A stretch of 64,000 nt of DNA, from contig NZ_JANURN010000002.1 of the NCBI RefSeq assembly GCF_030249855.1, positions 1-64,000 on the forward strand. The letters run 5' to 3'. The position numbers and the translations under genes are program-made. Shown one piece after another: positions 1 to 7,840 of the stretch. The first letter of the stretch is position 1; every line of letters starts with the position of its first letter. A model generated the notes under the pieces. It saw only the letters and a program-made list of their open reading frames with translations. It was not told the DNA's origin and did not search any database. The stretch comes from Helicobacter_B zhangjianzhongii (GTDB lineage: Bacteria; Campylobacterota; Campylobacteria; Campylobacterales; Helicobacteraceae).

Positions 1-105
1 ACCCAAGAGAATGTCTCTATCGCCAATGCTAGCTCACAAATCTCACAAGATGTATCAGGGATTGCCAAGGCGATATTAGATGATGCAAACAAGAAAAAGG
101 TATAG
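1..105 (+). CDS. Methyl-accepting chemotaxis protein, C-terminal fragment
   Basis: The window opens inside a reading frame that runs from base 1 to a TAG at 103-105 and encodes 34 residues. The residues (ENVSIANASSQISQDVSGIA, then a Lys-rich end) look like the last helix of the cytoplasmic signalling domain of a methyl-accepting chemotaxis protein, where heptad-spaced Ala/Ser/Ile residues and a short basic tail are usual. The ligand-binding and HAMP regions lie outside the window, so the stimulus cannot be inferred. The family call rests only on this short coiled-coil-like tail. Confidence 0.55.
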   Translation, partial: TQENVSIANASSQISQDVSGIAKAILDDANKKKV

Positions 106-499
106 CCACAAGCGATTCGCTCTTGGGTAGGCATTTACTTGATTGCTAAAATTTTGGGGCAGTCATTACCGCTTAGGTAGCTCCTGCCCCAAAACAAGCG
201 CAGCGAAGTTTCTTTAGTAATCCACTCTCCCACTAGAATCCACTTTTTGACTTGCCGCGTTTTTTCCGTCATCTCGAGCGAGTGAAACGAGCGCGGCGAT
301 CCATAAAACAAACCCAGAATCTAGTTTTGCAAAAGTGGATTCTAGGATTTAGCTCAAAAGTTACATCTCTAGCCTCAAGCCAGCACGCCCTTTTCACAAA
401 GTCTTAAGCACAACTACATCTACGCAAACACAGCTAGATTCTACTACAAGCCCCAAAGTATCTGCTATAATCGATCATCATAAATTCAAAGGAGTAGCA
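106..499. repeat. Intergenic mosaic of the GTGGATTCTAG repeat family
   Basis: No gene is visible here. The stretch holds several modules seen throughout the window. An AAACAAGCGCAGCG ... TTTCTTTAG module lies near 193-215. CTAGAATCCACTTTTT lies near 234-250. A palindromic unit (CGTCATCTCGAGCG ... GCGGCGATCCAT) lies near 269-304, and AAAAGTGGATTCTAGG near 326-342. The last 40 bases hold the argG promoter. Confidence 0.8.
463..471 (+). promoter_or_regulatory. Extended -10 promoter element of argG
   Basis: TGCTATAAT (TG-N-TATAAT) lies 29 bases upstream of the argG start codon. It is a typical extended -10 for the Helicobacter housekeeping sigma factor, which needs little -35 sequence. The RBS AAAGGAG follows at 488-494. 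Confidence 0.7.
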
Positions 500-1786
500 A
501 TGGCGATCAAAAAGGTAGTGCTAGCATATAGTGGTGGGCTTGATACAAGCGTGATTTTAAAATGGCTTGGCGATACTTATGGCTGCGAGGTGGTAACCTT
601 CACCGCAGATATTGGGCAAGGGGAAGAAGTCGAGCCAGCACGCGCCAAAGCCTTAAAGCTTGGCATTAAGGCAAAAAACATCTTCATAGAAGATTTGCAA
701 GAAGAATTTATCCGTGATTTTGTCTTCCCAATGTTTCGTGCTAATGCGATTTATGAGGGGGAATATCTGCTAGGCACAAGTATCGCACGCCCATTGATCG
801 CTAAAAGACTTGTGCAAATCGCGCAAAAAGTCGGTGCCGATGCGATCGCGCACGGCGCGACAGGCAAGGGGAATGACCAAGTGCGCTTTGAGCTAGGGGC
901 GTATGCGCTAGACCCGGAGATTAAGGTCATAGCTCCGTGGAGAGAGTGGGATCTAAATAGCCGAGAAAAGCTCCTAGCCTATGCCAAAAAGGCTGGAATC
1001 CCCATTGAAAATGCGAAGAAAAAGTCCCCCTACTCAATGGACGCAAATCTCTTGCACATCAGCTATGAAGGGCAAAATCTCGAAGACCCAAGCCAAGCTC
1101 CAGAAGAGAGTATGTGGCGGTGGAGTGTCAGCCCTAAAAATGCCCCTAATACGCCTGAAGTCATCACCATAGAGTTTGAAAACGGCGATGGCGTGGCGAT
1201 AAATGGCAAAAAGCTAAGTCCTGCAAAATTCTGGCAAAAGCTCAATGCGCTAGGCTCTAAGCACGGCATAGGCAGGCTTGATCTTGTGGAAAATCGCTTT
1301 GTGGGTATGAAATCGCGCGGCTGCTATGAGACTCCGGGCGGTGCGATCTATCTAAAAGCACATCGAGCGATAGAATCCATCACGCTTGATAGAGAAGAAG
1401 CACATCTCAAAGATGAGCTTATGCCGCGCTATGCGAGCCTTATTTATAATGGATTTTGGTTTAGCAAGGAGAGAGAAGCCCTGCAAGCTCTCATCGACAC
1501 CACGCAAAAAAGCGTGAATGGACTTGTCCGCCTAGAGCTGTATAAAGGCAGTGTAATGGTGCTAGGGCGGGAGTCTAGCAACTCGCTCTTTAGCGCGGCA
1601 TATAGCACCTTTGAAGAAGATAGCGTCTATGATCAAAAAGATGCCGCAGGCTTTATCAAGCTCAATGCCCTGCGCTTTATCATCGCGGGCAAAGCTCACA
1701 AAAAGTCTAAAAAATCCACCAAAAAGCTTGATAAATCAGGGGCGAAAAAATCAGGCAAAAAAGAATCCAAAAAGAAGCAAAAATAA
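500..1786 (+). CDS. argG: Argininosuccinate synthase
   Basis: The protein joins citrulline and aspartate in an ATP-dependent step to give argininosuccinate, the penultimate step of arginine synthesis in the cytoplasm. The N-terminal PP-loop SGGLDTS at residues 11-17 binds ATP, and GKGNDQVRFE near residues 122-131 is the conserved citrulline/aspartate-binding region. The ATG at 500 follows an AAAGGAG site and is the only sensible start. At 428 residues it is longer than the usual 400 or so. The surplus is a tail of about 33 residues made almost only of Lys, Ser and Gly. The stop overlaps the start of the next gene (TAATG), so the two are probably co-transcribed. Confidence 0.97.
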   Translation: MAIKKVVLAYSGGLDTSVILKWLGDTYGCEVVTFTADIGQGEEVEPARAKALKLGIKAKNIFIEDLQEEFIRDFVFPMFRANAIYEGEYLLGTSIARPLIAKRLVQIAQKVGADAIAHGATGKGNDQVRFELGAYALDPEIKVIAPWREWDLNSREKLLAYAKKAGIPIENAKKKSPYSMDANLLHISYEGQNLEDPSQAPEESMWRWSVSPKNAPNTPEVITIEFENGDGVAINGKKLSPAKFWQKLNALGSKHGIGRLDLVENRFVGMKSRGCYETPGGAIYLKAHRAIESITLDREEAHLKDELMPRYASLIYNGFWFSKEREALQALIDTTQKSVNGLVRLELYKGSVMVLGRESSNSLFSAAYSTFEEDSVYDQKDAAGFIKLNALRFIIAGKAHKKSKKSTKKLDKSGAKKSGKKESKKKQK

Positions 1787-2055
1787 TGCATAAAAATCTC
1801 GCGCTTGTGCTGGCGTTTTTACTCTGTGGCTGCGGCACGGTCTATACGCCAGGCAGTGCCACAGGTATGGCAAGTAGTAAGAAAACAGGCATTGGGATTT
1901 GCAAGAACTTTTTCTACTTTTTTGACTTTGGGGACTGCACGATCGCAGCGGCTGCACGCAATGGCGGGATAGAGAAAATCGCTACCACAGATTTCGCTCG
2001 CAATGGCTTCCCCTATATTTACACCAAGCGCACGACAATTGTTACAGGTGAGTAG
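1786..2055 (+). CDS. TRL-like family lipoprotein
   Basis: This is an 89-residue protein with a lipoprotein signal: a hydrophobic stretch at residues 5-13, then a lipobox LCGC with the lipidated Cys at 16. The mature part has a GICKNFFYFFDFGDCTIAAA stretch followed by AARNGGIEKI, which matches the TRL-like family of small Gly-rich lipoproteins, whose function is unknown. Its start codon overlaps the argG stop, so it is probably translated from the argG transcript. Nothing suggests a link to arginine metabolism beyond position. The protein is probably anchored in the periplasmic face of the inner or the outer membrane. Confidence 0.8.
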   Translation: MHKNLALVLAFLLCGCGTVYTPGSATGMASSKKTGIGICKNFFYFFDFGDCTIAAAARNGGIEKIATTDFARNGFPYIYTKRTTIVTGE

Positions 2056-2073
2056 AATCCACTAGAAAACCCT

Positions 2074-2850
2074 TTAGCTAAGTGTTGCGGAGCTAGAATC
2101 CATAAAGGCGCGGAACTTTAGCTCTGCTAGATTCCAGTCTTCTAGCGTGTCGATGTCGTGGGCTAGGGAGTGGGGCAGCACAATGGGGCGAGAGTGCGGC
2201 GCGAAAATCGCTAGCTCATCGTGCCACGCCCACACTCGCCCGAAGTAAAACTGCCCTGCATCGTGATAAATCCTAGGGAGGTCTTGTGAGCGTTTGTGAT
2301 AATGCTCGGGGAAAAGCATAGTGGGGCTACCTTCATCAATGACAAAGCTTCTATAAGGATTGTAGCTATACTCTAGTGCGCCAAAGCTATATGCCGCGCT
2401 AGAATCTAGCAGAGCCTGCAAGCCTTGTGCAAGAAAGCTTGCTTGCAAAAGTGGGGTAGTGGGGTAGATCACACAAAGCACATCGCTAGAGCTAGAATCT
2501 AGCCCTAGCTCTTGTGCTGCGTGTGCGGCGACAGCGGCAGTGGGCGTGAAGTCATCGCTTAAAGAGCTTGGGCGTAGGAATGGGATTTCTGCCCCATAGC
2601 TTTGGGCAATATCGGCTATGTGCTGTGAGTCCGTGCTAACAATCACACGAGAAAAAAGCTTGGATTCTAGCGCGGTTGTGATAGGGTAGGCGATGATGGG
2701 CTTGCCGCAAAAGGGCTTGATATTTTTGCGCGGGATTCTCTTGCTTCCGCTTCGCGCAGGGATTAGGGCGATGATCTTTGGCGCGCTAGTATGTGAAGTA
2801 TCGGTATTTAGCGCGGTATTTGAGGTGATATGTGGGGCGGTGGTGCGCAA
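2074..2850 (-). CDS. pseF: Pseudaminic acid cytidylyltransferase
   Basis: This enzyme activates pseudaminic acid with CTP for transfer to flagellin. The nucleotide-binding motif PARSGSKRIPRKN is at residues 31-43, and the acylneuraminate cytidylyltransferase features STDS, YPTTPLLQ and DIDTLEDW follow. Family members usually begin only two or three residues before the first strand. Here the only usable start is TTG at 2850, giving about 24 extra Thr/Ala/Ser-rich residues and no clear Shine-Dalgarno site. It lies 10 bases after the flgH stop, so it is probably read from the flgH transcript. It could in principle be a CMP-sialic acid synthetase, but the flagellar neighbour and the PseF-like length (258 residues) favour pseudaminic acid. 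Confidence 0.88.
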   Translation of the reverse strand: MRTTAPHITSNTALNTDTSHTSAPKIIALIPARSGSKRIPRKNIKPFCGKPIIAYPITTALESKLFSRVIVSTDSQHIADIAQSYGAEIPFLRPSSLSDDFTPTAAVAAHAAQELGLDSSSSDVLCVIYPTTPLLQASFLAQGLQALLDSSAAYSFGALEYSYNPYRSFVIDEGSPTMLFPEHYHKRSQDLPRIYHDAGQFYFGRVWAWHDELAIFAPHSRPIVLPHSLAHDIDTLEDWNLAELKFRAFMDSSSATLS

Positions 2851-2860
2851 GGGCTAGAAT

Positions 2861-3640
2861 CTAGAAAGGAAATTCATCTTCTATGGCTTGTGTGCCATCT
2901 TTTTTGTGGTTGGTCTGTCCGATCGCGCCGATACTTGTGTAAGCGATTTTGGAGTCTGCGATAAACTTTGATGAAATGCTATTATCGCGCTCTATGTCAT
3001 AGGGGCGGATCACGCCGCTAATGGTTACTAGCCGCTTTTCACCATCGATTAGCACTTCATTATGCCCATAGACGAAGTAGTTGCCATTTTCTAGCACTTT
3101 TAGGATTCTAGCGGTTATTGAGAATTTCAGCGCGTCATTGCGGCTTTGCTGTCCGCTGCCCTTGAAGTTGGAGTTATCGGCGGTTTTTTGCAGGGTGTAG
3201 TTGGTCTGGTTGTTGAGATCTTGGGTGTCTTTGGCGGCTTGCTCATCGCTGCCGTTATAGCCTAGCACAGGGGCGTTGATCGCGCCACCGCTTGTGCTTG
3301 TGTAGTCTTTGGAGCTAGAGAGAGAGGCATTGGAGCTTTCATCGATGTTTATGGTGATAAGATCATTGGGGCGCATAGCTCGCCTATCGGCAAAAAGTGG
3401 GCGATCGCCTTGCCCAAAGAGTGAGCCTGCTTGAGCTGGAGCTGGGAGGAACTCCTTGCTAGGCATTTCCTCGACATAATTTGGGGGATTGAAGTCGATC
3501 TCTGGGCTTAGGGCTTGGGCTAGGCTTAGTGCGCTAGCTAGTGTGATTAGCGCGGCGATCGCGCGTGCCTTGCGTGATGGGCGGAGCTGGATTCTAGGGC
3601 TTTTGGCTGTGTGTGCTGGCTGTGTCCTTACAATGCTCAT
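2861..3640 (-). CDS. flgH: Flagellar L-ring protein
   Basis: FlgH forms the outer-membrane L-ring that acts as bushing for the flagellar rod. The signal peptide core (IAALITLASALSLAQA) is at roughly residues 28-43. The conserved block FADRRAMRPNDLITINIDES and the C-terminal LENGNYFVYGHNEVLIDGEK and ISGVIRPYDIERDN segments are present. The lipobox Cys found in enterobacterial FlgH is absent, as in H. pylori FlgH, so this is a trait of the group and not a defect. The N-terminus before the signal core is long and basic; the ATG at 3640 is used because no later start keeps the whole signal. pseF follows 10 bases downstream, joining flagellar assembly and flagellin glycosylation. Confidence 0.95.
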   Translation of the reverse strand: MSIVRTQPAHTAKSPRIQLRPSRKARAIAALITLASALSLAQALSPEIDFNPPNYVEEMPSKEFLPAPAQAGSLFGQGDRPLFADRRAMRPNDLITINIDESSNASLSSSKDYTSTSGGAINAPVLGYNGSDEQAAKDTQDLNNQTNYTLQKTADNSNFKGSGQQSRNDALKFSITARILKVLENGNYFVYGHNEVLIDGEKRLVTISGVIRPYDIERDNSISSKFIADSKIAYTSIGAIGQTNHKKDGTQAIEDEFPF

Positions 3641-3720
3641 TTAGGCTATCCTTAGTGGTGTTTGGTAAGGATTGAAGCAAAGGGCGTTCCACTCACTGCG
3701 CCAAGCCTTAGCGAAGTATA

Positions 3721-3729
3721 TGCTATGAT
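3721..3729 (+). promoter_or_regulatory. Extended -10 element upstream of the (AT)9 gene
   Basis: TGCTATGAT lies 30 bases before the ATG at 3759, the same spacing as the argG promoter. It places transcription start just upstream of the RBS GGAGG at 3749-3753, so the slippage tract lies within the translated leader and not in the promoter. Confidence 0.5.
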
Positions 3730-3758
3730 TGCGCGCTTGTTTTATGTAGGAGGTAGTT

Positions 3759-5757
3759 ATGGGCAAACGCGGATATATATATATATATATTAGTAGTTAT
3801 TTGTGTCCTTTGTGGGCTGGGGCTTGCATATAGCATTGGGAGTGTGCAAAGGAGTGCGACTTTTAGCACGATCACTTTAGATATAGAGCGCACGCTAGCT
3901 AGCAACTCCGCAGTCAAAAAAGCTGATGAATTTGCTGGGGTTGATGAGTTTGCCTCTTATGCTAGGGCACAGAAATTTACGCATTTTATTTATGTATTTA
4001 CATTTGTGCCTAGTGGCAAAATTTTCACACATAATCGCCTTTATGCAATGCGTGCTATCGCACTTGATCCACATATAGAGTCTATCACTTTTGCTAGAAA
4101 GGGGGTAGGGCAGTTTGTAGCAGGCTCGCTTCTTGCACCAAGCGTGCTGCAGGGCTTGAGTGAGCAGGGACTCATCTACACACTAAGCATACAGAAGAAA
4201 TTTTACAGGGCTGTGGCGATAGGCTTGCTCGCGCTACTTCTTATAATGCTTTTGCTCCAAAGTAGCGTGCGTGTTTATCTAGCTAGAATATCGCATATAC
4301 CCACACTTTTTAAGCCTAGTGATAGTGTGATATATGTGTATGATTATAGCCTTACACAGGCTCTGCGACTTAGGTGGGATTTCCCCACAATCGCGTTTAT
4401 CTTGTATGTGGTAGGGCTTAGTGCTTTGATCGCTTCTAGGGCGACTTTATGCGCACTTGTGGGCGATGATTGGATTTATAGCTCTACTTATCCGGCATTT
4501 TATAGTCCGCTGGATTTTACGGGCGTGCTTCAAGGGTGGTTCTGGCAAAGGGGGCGACATATCGCTGATGTGCTGATGGTAGCAAGTATGCGCCCCTTTG
4601 GCGAAGTGCTAGTAAGCTTTGGTGTAGAAGTTGTAGCGGCTTTTAAAATTATGGCGGCGTTTTTTAGCGTGTGTGCGTATTTGCTTATAAGCTGTATGGC
4701 TAGCGTGCTTGTGTATTGGATCAATCAAAGGCGAGATTTTAGGCTGATTTTTGTGCTGGTATCGCTTGTGGTATTTGTGCTTTTTACGCTTATTAACTTT
4801 GTCAATATGGCGGCGTATGTGTGGAGTGCTGGGGTGGCGTTGCTGGCGTTTTTGCCTGTGGGGTATTATTTTGTATTTGGCAAGGAAGTGCGCTTTAGCC
4901 GTAATCTTCCTATGCATATCGCATTTGTCTTTGTGCTTAGCTATTGCGCGTGCTTTCAAAATGAGCCAAGCACGCTATCTATCGCTGGGCTTAGCTTTTT
5001 GCTCCTGCTTAGCAGGGGGTTTAGGGGTATTAGTGCTATGGTGTGGTATTACTGCGCATTGCTATGTGCTATGCCTTTTGTCGCTACGCTTTTGACCTAT
5101 GTCTCTGGCAGGGGGAAATGGCAGCAAGAAATCATACAAGACACCACCACTTTGGGCAATATCAAGTCCTATCTAGCAGAGCTTATTGCAAGCAATCATA
5201 TCGCCTTGCAGTGGGTGCTGATCGCTTCTGGCGTGCTGCTTATGGTGCTTGCGTGGCAGCATATACGCAAAAGGCTTGCCCCAGAGCTAGCTTTGAGTGC
5301 TGCTATGCTGGTAGTTGGGCTTATAGGGGTTGTGGGGTTTAGCGCGATTAGAGTGAATGCCGTGTGGTTTTTGGTCTTGCTCGTGCTTTGCGCACTTTTT
5401 GGCGTGGCGTTTTTGTGGCGACACTCTCGTAATGGTGCGCTTGCCTTGGCGGGTAATTTTGGCATTGTGGTGCTTATCTTTACCCTGCTTATTGCTTCAG
5501 CTAGAGTGTATGAAGAGTCTTTTAAGAAGTATTATCCAGCGCATAATGCCCCCTATAATCTCATCACTCTTTTTGTAGAAGCTCAAGCAAAAGGACAAGA
5601 TGAAATCACTCTAACAAGCAAAGACATCGCTTTATACAGCCTTGAGCTTCAACGCCTAAACACCGATCCAAAGGGCTATCCAAACGAGCATATAAGCTAT
5701 TTTATGCGGCATTATGGCTATACAAAAGACATCATTGCTATCCGCCGCGTGGAGTAG
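3759..5757 (+). CDS. Phase-variable polytopic membrane protein, currently out of frame
   Basis: The long frame starting at GTG 3844 encodes 637 residues. It has a soluble N-terminal part and about ten hydrophobic segments from residue 120 on, with the motif VGDDWIYSS after the second segment. This layout, with acidic residues after an early transmembrane helix, is that of GT-C-type glycosyltransferases or the DUF6056-like polytopic proteins. No donor or acceptor can be named. GTG 3844 lacks a properly spaced RBS and leaves out an N-terminal anchor. The well-signalled ATG at 3759 is out of frame by the (AT)9 tract. With ten units the product would be 666 residues and would begin with a transmembrane anchor. 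The gene therefore looks OFF in this genome. Base composition matches the neighbours. Confidence 0.75.
3773..3790 (+). repeat. (AT)9 dinucleotide tract, translational phase switch
   Basis: Nine AT units lie five codons after an ATG (3759) that has a good RBS. In the present state the frame from that ATG stops at TAG (3831-3833) after 24 residues. Adding one AT unit, or removing two, joins it without a stop to the long frame downstream. The predicted joined N-terminus, MGKRGYIYIYILVVICVLCG, is a good membrane anchor. Confidence 0.85.
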
Positions 5758-5832
5758 CGCGGCAAGCTTGCCTATGCGCGGCTCTTGTAGAATCTATGTG
5801 CTAAACTTGTCTATCTCTTTTTGTATAGAATC

Positions 5833-6363
5833 TTATTTATTTGTGATGACATCACTATATAAATCAGCGACAAACTTCCCTATCGCCTTACCAAAATAGT
5901 TTTTAAAGTTCTCCGCATTCATCATATCACTCTTAGCGTTATTGCATAAAGAGCAGGTAAGCACGCAATTATCAACACTATACCCAGCATTAGAATCTTT
6001 ACGCTCTATATGTGGTGTGCTATTAAACTTTTTTGAATCTAAAAGCTCCTTAGCAAACACTTTTTTTAGCAATGCAAATTCCGTATTGCAATAATAGCAC
6101 CTATCCCCTTGAGCTTCATACCAATAATAAAATTCCTGAAAATCTTTGAATCCAAACTTTATGCCTTGTCTTTTAGCACTAGATTGTTTGTGTGTAAATT
6201 TACTTTTCATAAGCTTAATATGCTCCATTTCATTGCTATTAGCAAAAGCTTCTGCTTCACTATCGCTAAGGTTATATCTAGCCTTAAGTGTTTTTACACT
6301 TCTTATAAAATCCCCTTGACTTGTAAATTTTATATGTTTTTTCACTAGCTCTTGCATATCCAT
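5833..6363 (-). CDS. HNH endonuclease family protein
   Basis: This is a 176-residue protein with a zinc-stabilised HNH core: Cys89-x-x-Cys92, the HIERKD segment at 118-123, Asn132, and Cys137-x-x-Cys140. HNH proteins cut DNA with a single metal ion and include homing enzymes, restriction enzymes and Cas9-type nucleases. Nothing here shows which. I chose the ATG at 6363 because AAAGGGG lies just before it. The frame could open as far as 6519, but that extension includes a run of Phe from a poly-T tract and has no start signal. The gene is AT-richer than its neighbours, which suggests acquisition. It stands alone, with no methyltransferase or integrase beside it. Confidence 0.8.
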   Translation of the reverse strand: MDMQELVKKHIKFTSQGDFIRSVKTLKARYNLSDSEAEAFANSNEMEHIKLMKSKFTHKQSSAKRQGIKFGFKDFQEFYYWYEAQGDRCYYCNTEFALLKKVFAKELLDSKKFNSTPHIERKDSNAGYSVDNCVLTCSLCNNAKSDMMNAENFKNYFGKAIGKFVADLYSDVITNK

Positions 6364-6420
6364 TTTATCCCCTTTAGTAAGTAAAATTCTGCGCCAAAAC
6401 GCAGAGCGCAACCCTATCAC

Positions 6421-6435
6421 AAAAAAAAAAAAAAA
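6421..6435 (-). repeat. A15/T15 homopolymer upstream of the HNH gene
   Basis: Fifteen A residues (T15 on the coding strand) lie 58 bases upstream of the HNH gene start, in the position of a promoter spacer. Homopolymer tracts of this length vary by slippage in Helicobacter and can tune transcription. Confidence 0.7.
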
Positions 6436-6638
6436 CAAGCAGCCACAAGCATAGAGCAAAGCGCGCGCCAAGCACAAAGCCACTTTACTTTGTGTCGTTT
6501 GCCTTATAGAGTAGGGCAAAGCAAATGAGCGTGAAGATAAGCGTATCTGCCCCTTAATCTAAAGCCTGCTTGCTATGTAAGAAAGCGTTCAACTACTCTC
6601 ATCAGGCTTTATTTGCGCGTGTATTTTTAAATCTTAGC

Positions 6639-6644
6639 TACAAT
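6639..6644 (+). promoter_or_regulatory. Probable -10 element of the DJ-1/PfpI gene
   Basis: TACAAT lies 26 bases before the ATG at 6671. The RBS AGGAG is at 6661-6665. Confidence 0.5.
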
Positions 6645-6670
6645 GCTCGCACATAAAGCAAGGAGTGATT

Positions 6671-7288
6671 ATGCAAGCAACAGATCAAGTAAAATCCATT
6701 TTAGTCCCGCTGGCTGATGGCTTTGAGGAGATTGAGTGTGTGAGTGTGGTGGATATTTTGCGCCGAAGTGGGATAGAGGTGCTGCTAGCTGGAGTGAGCG
6801 GAGCTAGGGCGTATAAAGGCGCGCACGATATAGAGATATTTGCGCCACACGATCTAGCAAAAGTGGATTCTAGTGTATTAGATCGCCTAAGCGGCATAGC
6901 CCTGCCCGGCGGGCTTAGAGGGATGGAAAATCTTAGCGCAAGCGCGGAGATTAGGGCAATTTTGCAGAGCTTTGCTAAGGCTAAAAAACTTATCGCTGCT
7001 ATTTGCGCCGCGCCTATCGTGCTAGCACGCGCCAATGTGCTGCAAGGATATTTTACTTGCTATCCGGGCTGCGAGTCTTCTTGCTATGAGAGCTCTAAAG
7101 CCCCAAATCTGCGCTATCAACAAACAAGTGTCCTTACGCACGACTCCCAGATCACCGCTTCTGGTCCTGCTAGCGCGCCGTTTTTTGCCCTAGAGATTGT
7201 GTGCTACTTGCTAGGAAGTGATCGCGCACAAGAGGTGAAAAAAGAGATGCTACTAGATATGCCCCCTTCTAATTCGTATGCTATATGA
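6671..7288 (+). CDS. DJ-1/PfpI family protein
   Basis: The 205-residue protein has the DJ-1 fold landmarks. Glu20 in LADGFEEIE and the nucleophile Cys112 in AAICAAPIVLA correspond to the Glu/Cys pair of human DJ-1. ALPGG at 77-81 precedes the nucleophile elbow. Family members act as deglycases, chaperones or oxidative-stress sensors; the exact activity is not evident. ATG 6671 is preferred over GTG 6665 because the AGGAG is then 5 bases away. Residues 64-68 (KVDSS) are encoded by AAAAGTGGATTCTAG, the core of the repeat family, at a position where other members also have an acidic loop, so it may be chance. The next frame begins 17 bases downstream. Confidence 0.9.
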   Translation: MQATDQVKSILVPLADGFEEIECVSVVDILRRSGIEVLLAGVSGARAYKGAHDIEIFAPHDLAKVDSSVLDRLSGIALPGGLRGMENLSASAEIRAILQSFAKAKKLIAAICAAPIVLARANVLQGYFTCYPGCESSCYESSKAPNLRYQQTSVLTHDSQITASGPASAPFFALEIVCYLLGSDRAQEVKKEMLLDMPPSNSYAI

Positions 7289-7305
7289 TATGGCAGCTCT
7301 AAGGC

Positions 7306-7840
7306 TTGGCAAAAGTGGATTCTAGTGTAAAAGTGGATTCTAGGGATTTTGCTAGCGCAGAAAAAATGGATTGCCGCGCGGATTTTCAATCCGCTCGCAA
7401 TGACAGAAAAAACAACGCCGATAGTAAAAAAGTGGATTCTAGGCTTAATGCTCCATTTCTGTCATCGCGAGCCGTGTGCCAGCACGGCGTGGCGATCCAC
7501 AAAGGCGCGCAAGCGGATTCTAAGAAAAATGCTCAAAATGCAAACCCCCTAGAATCCTTGTTTGAACACAACGCTCCAATTTCGTCATTACGAGACACTG
7601 CGCTAGCAGTGGCGTGGCGATCCACAAGCAACAACGCGCAAAAACCACAAAAAATGGATTGCCGCGCGGATTTTCAATCCGCTCGCAATGACAGAAAAAA
7701 CAACGCTTACACAAGCACAAGCACCGCTCGCAATGACGGAGATATTTCGCCTGCGACTCAATATGACAATAAAAAAGTGGATTCTAGGCTTAAAGTCCAA
7801 AGTGTAAAAACGCCAGCAAAGGATTCTAGCGATTTCACAC
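7306..7840 (+). repeat. Repeat mosaic reading in frame into the yejE-like gene
   Basis: The core AAAGTGGATTCTAG occurs at 7310-7345 (twice), 7429-7442 and 7773-7786. The palindromic unit occurs in both orientations: 7370-7402 and 7650-7692 read MDCRADFQSARND, while 7459-7500 and 7583-7624 carry the reverse form. The segment of about 535 bases has no stop codon in the frame of the permease gene. Confidence 0.85.

Noticed and set aside
3641..3917. Minus-strand frame of 64 residues across the (AT)9 region
   Set aside because: It crosses the promoter and RBS of the plus-strand gene and owes its length to the AT tract; no RBS or domain is visible.
4530..4959. Lys/His-rich minus-strand frames inside the (AT)9 gene
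   Set aside because: They are antisense to a clear membrane-protein frame, with composition that mirrors codons for hydrophobic residues, and have no RBS.
6364..6519. N-terminal extension of the HNH protein with a run of Phe residues
   Set aside because: The Phe run is a translated T15 tract. The extension has no start signal, while ATG 6363 has a clear RBS.
7306..7840. CRISPR-like array of GTGGATTCTAG repeats
   Set aside because: The repeats are in both orientations, with irregular spacing, and the sequences between them are themselves repeats and not unique spacers. No cas gene is present.
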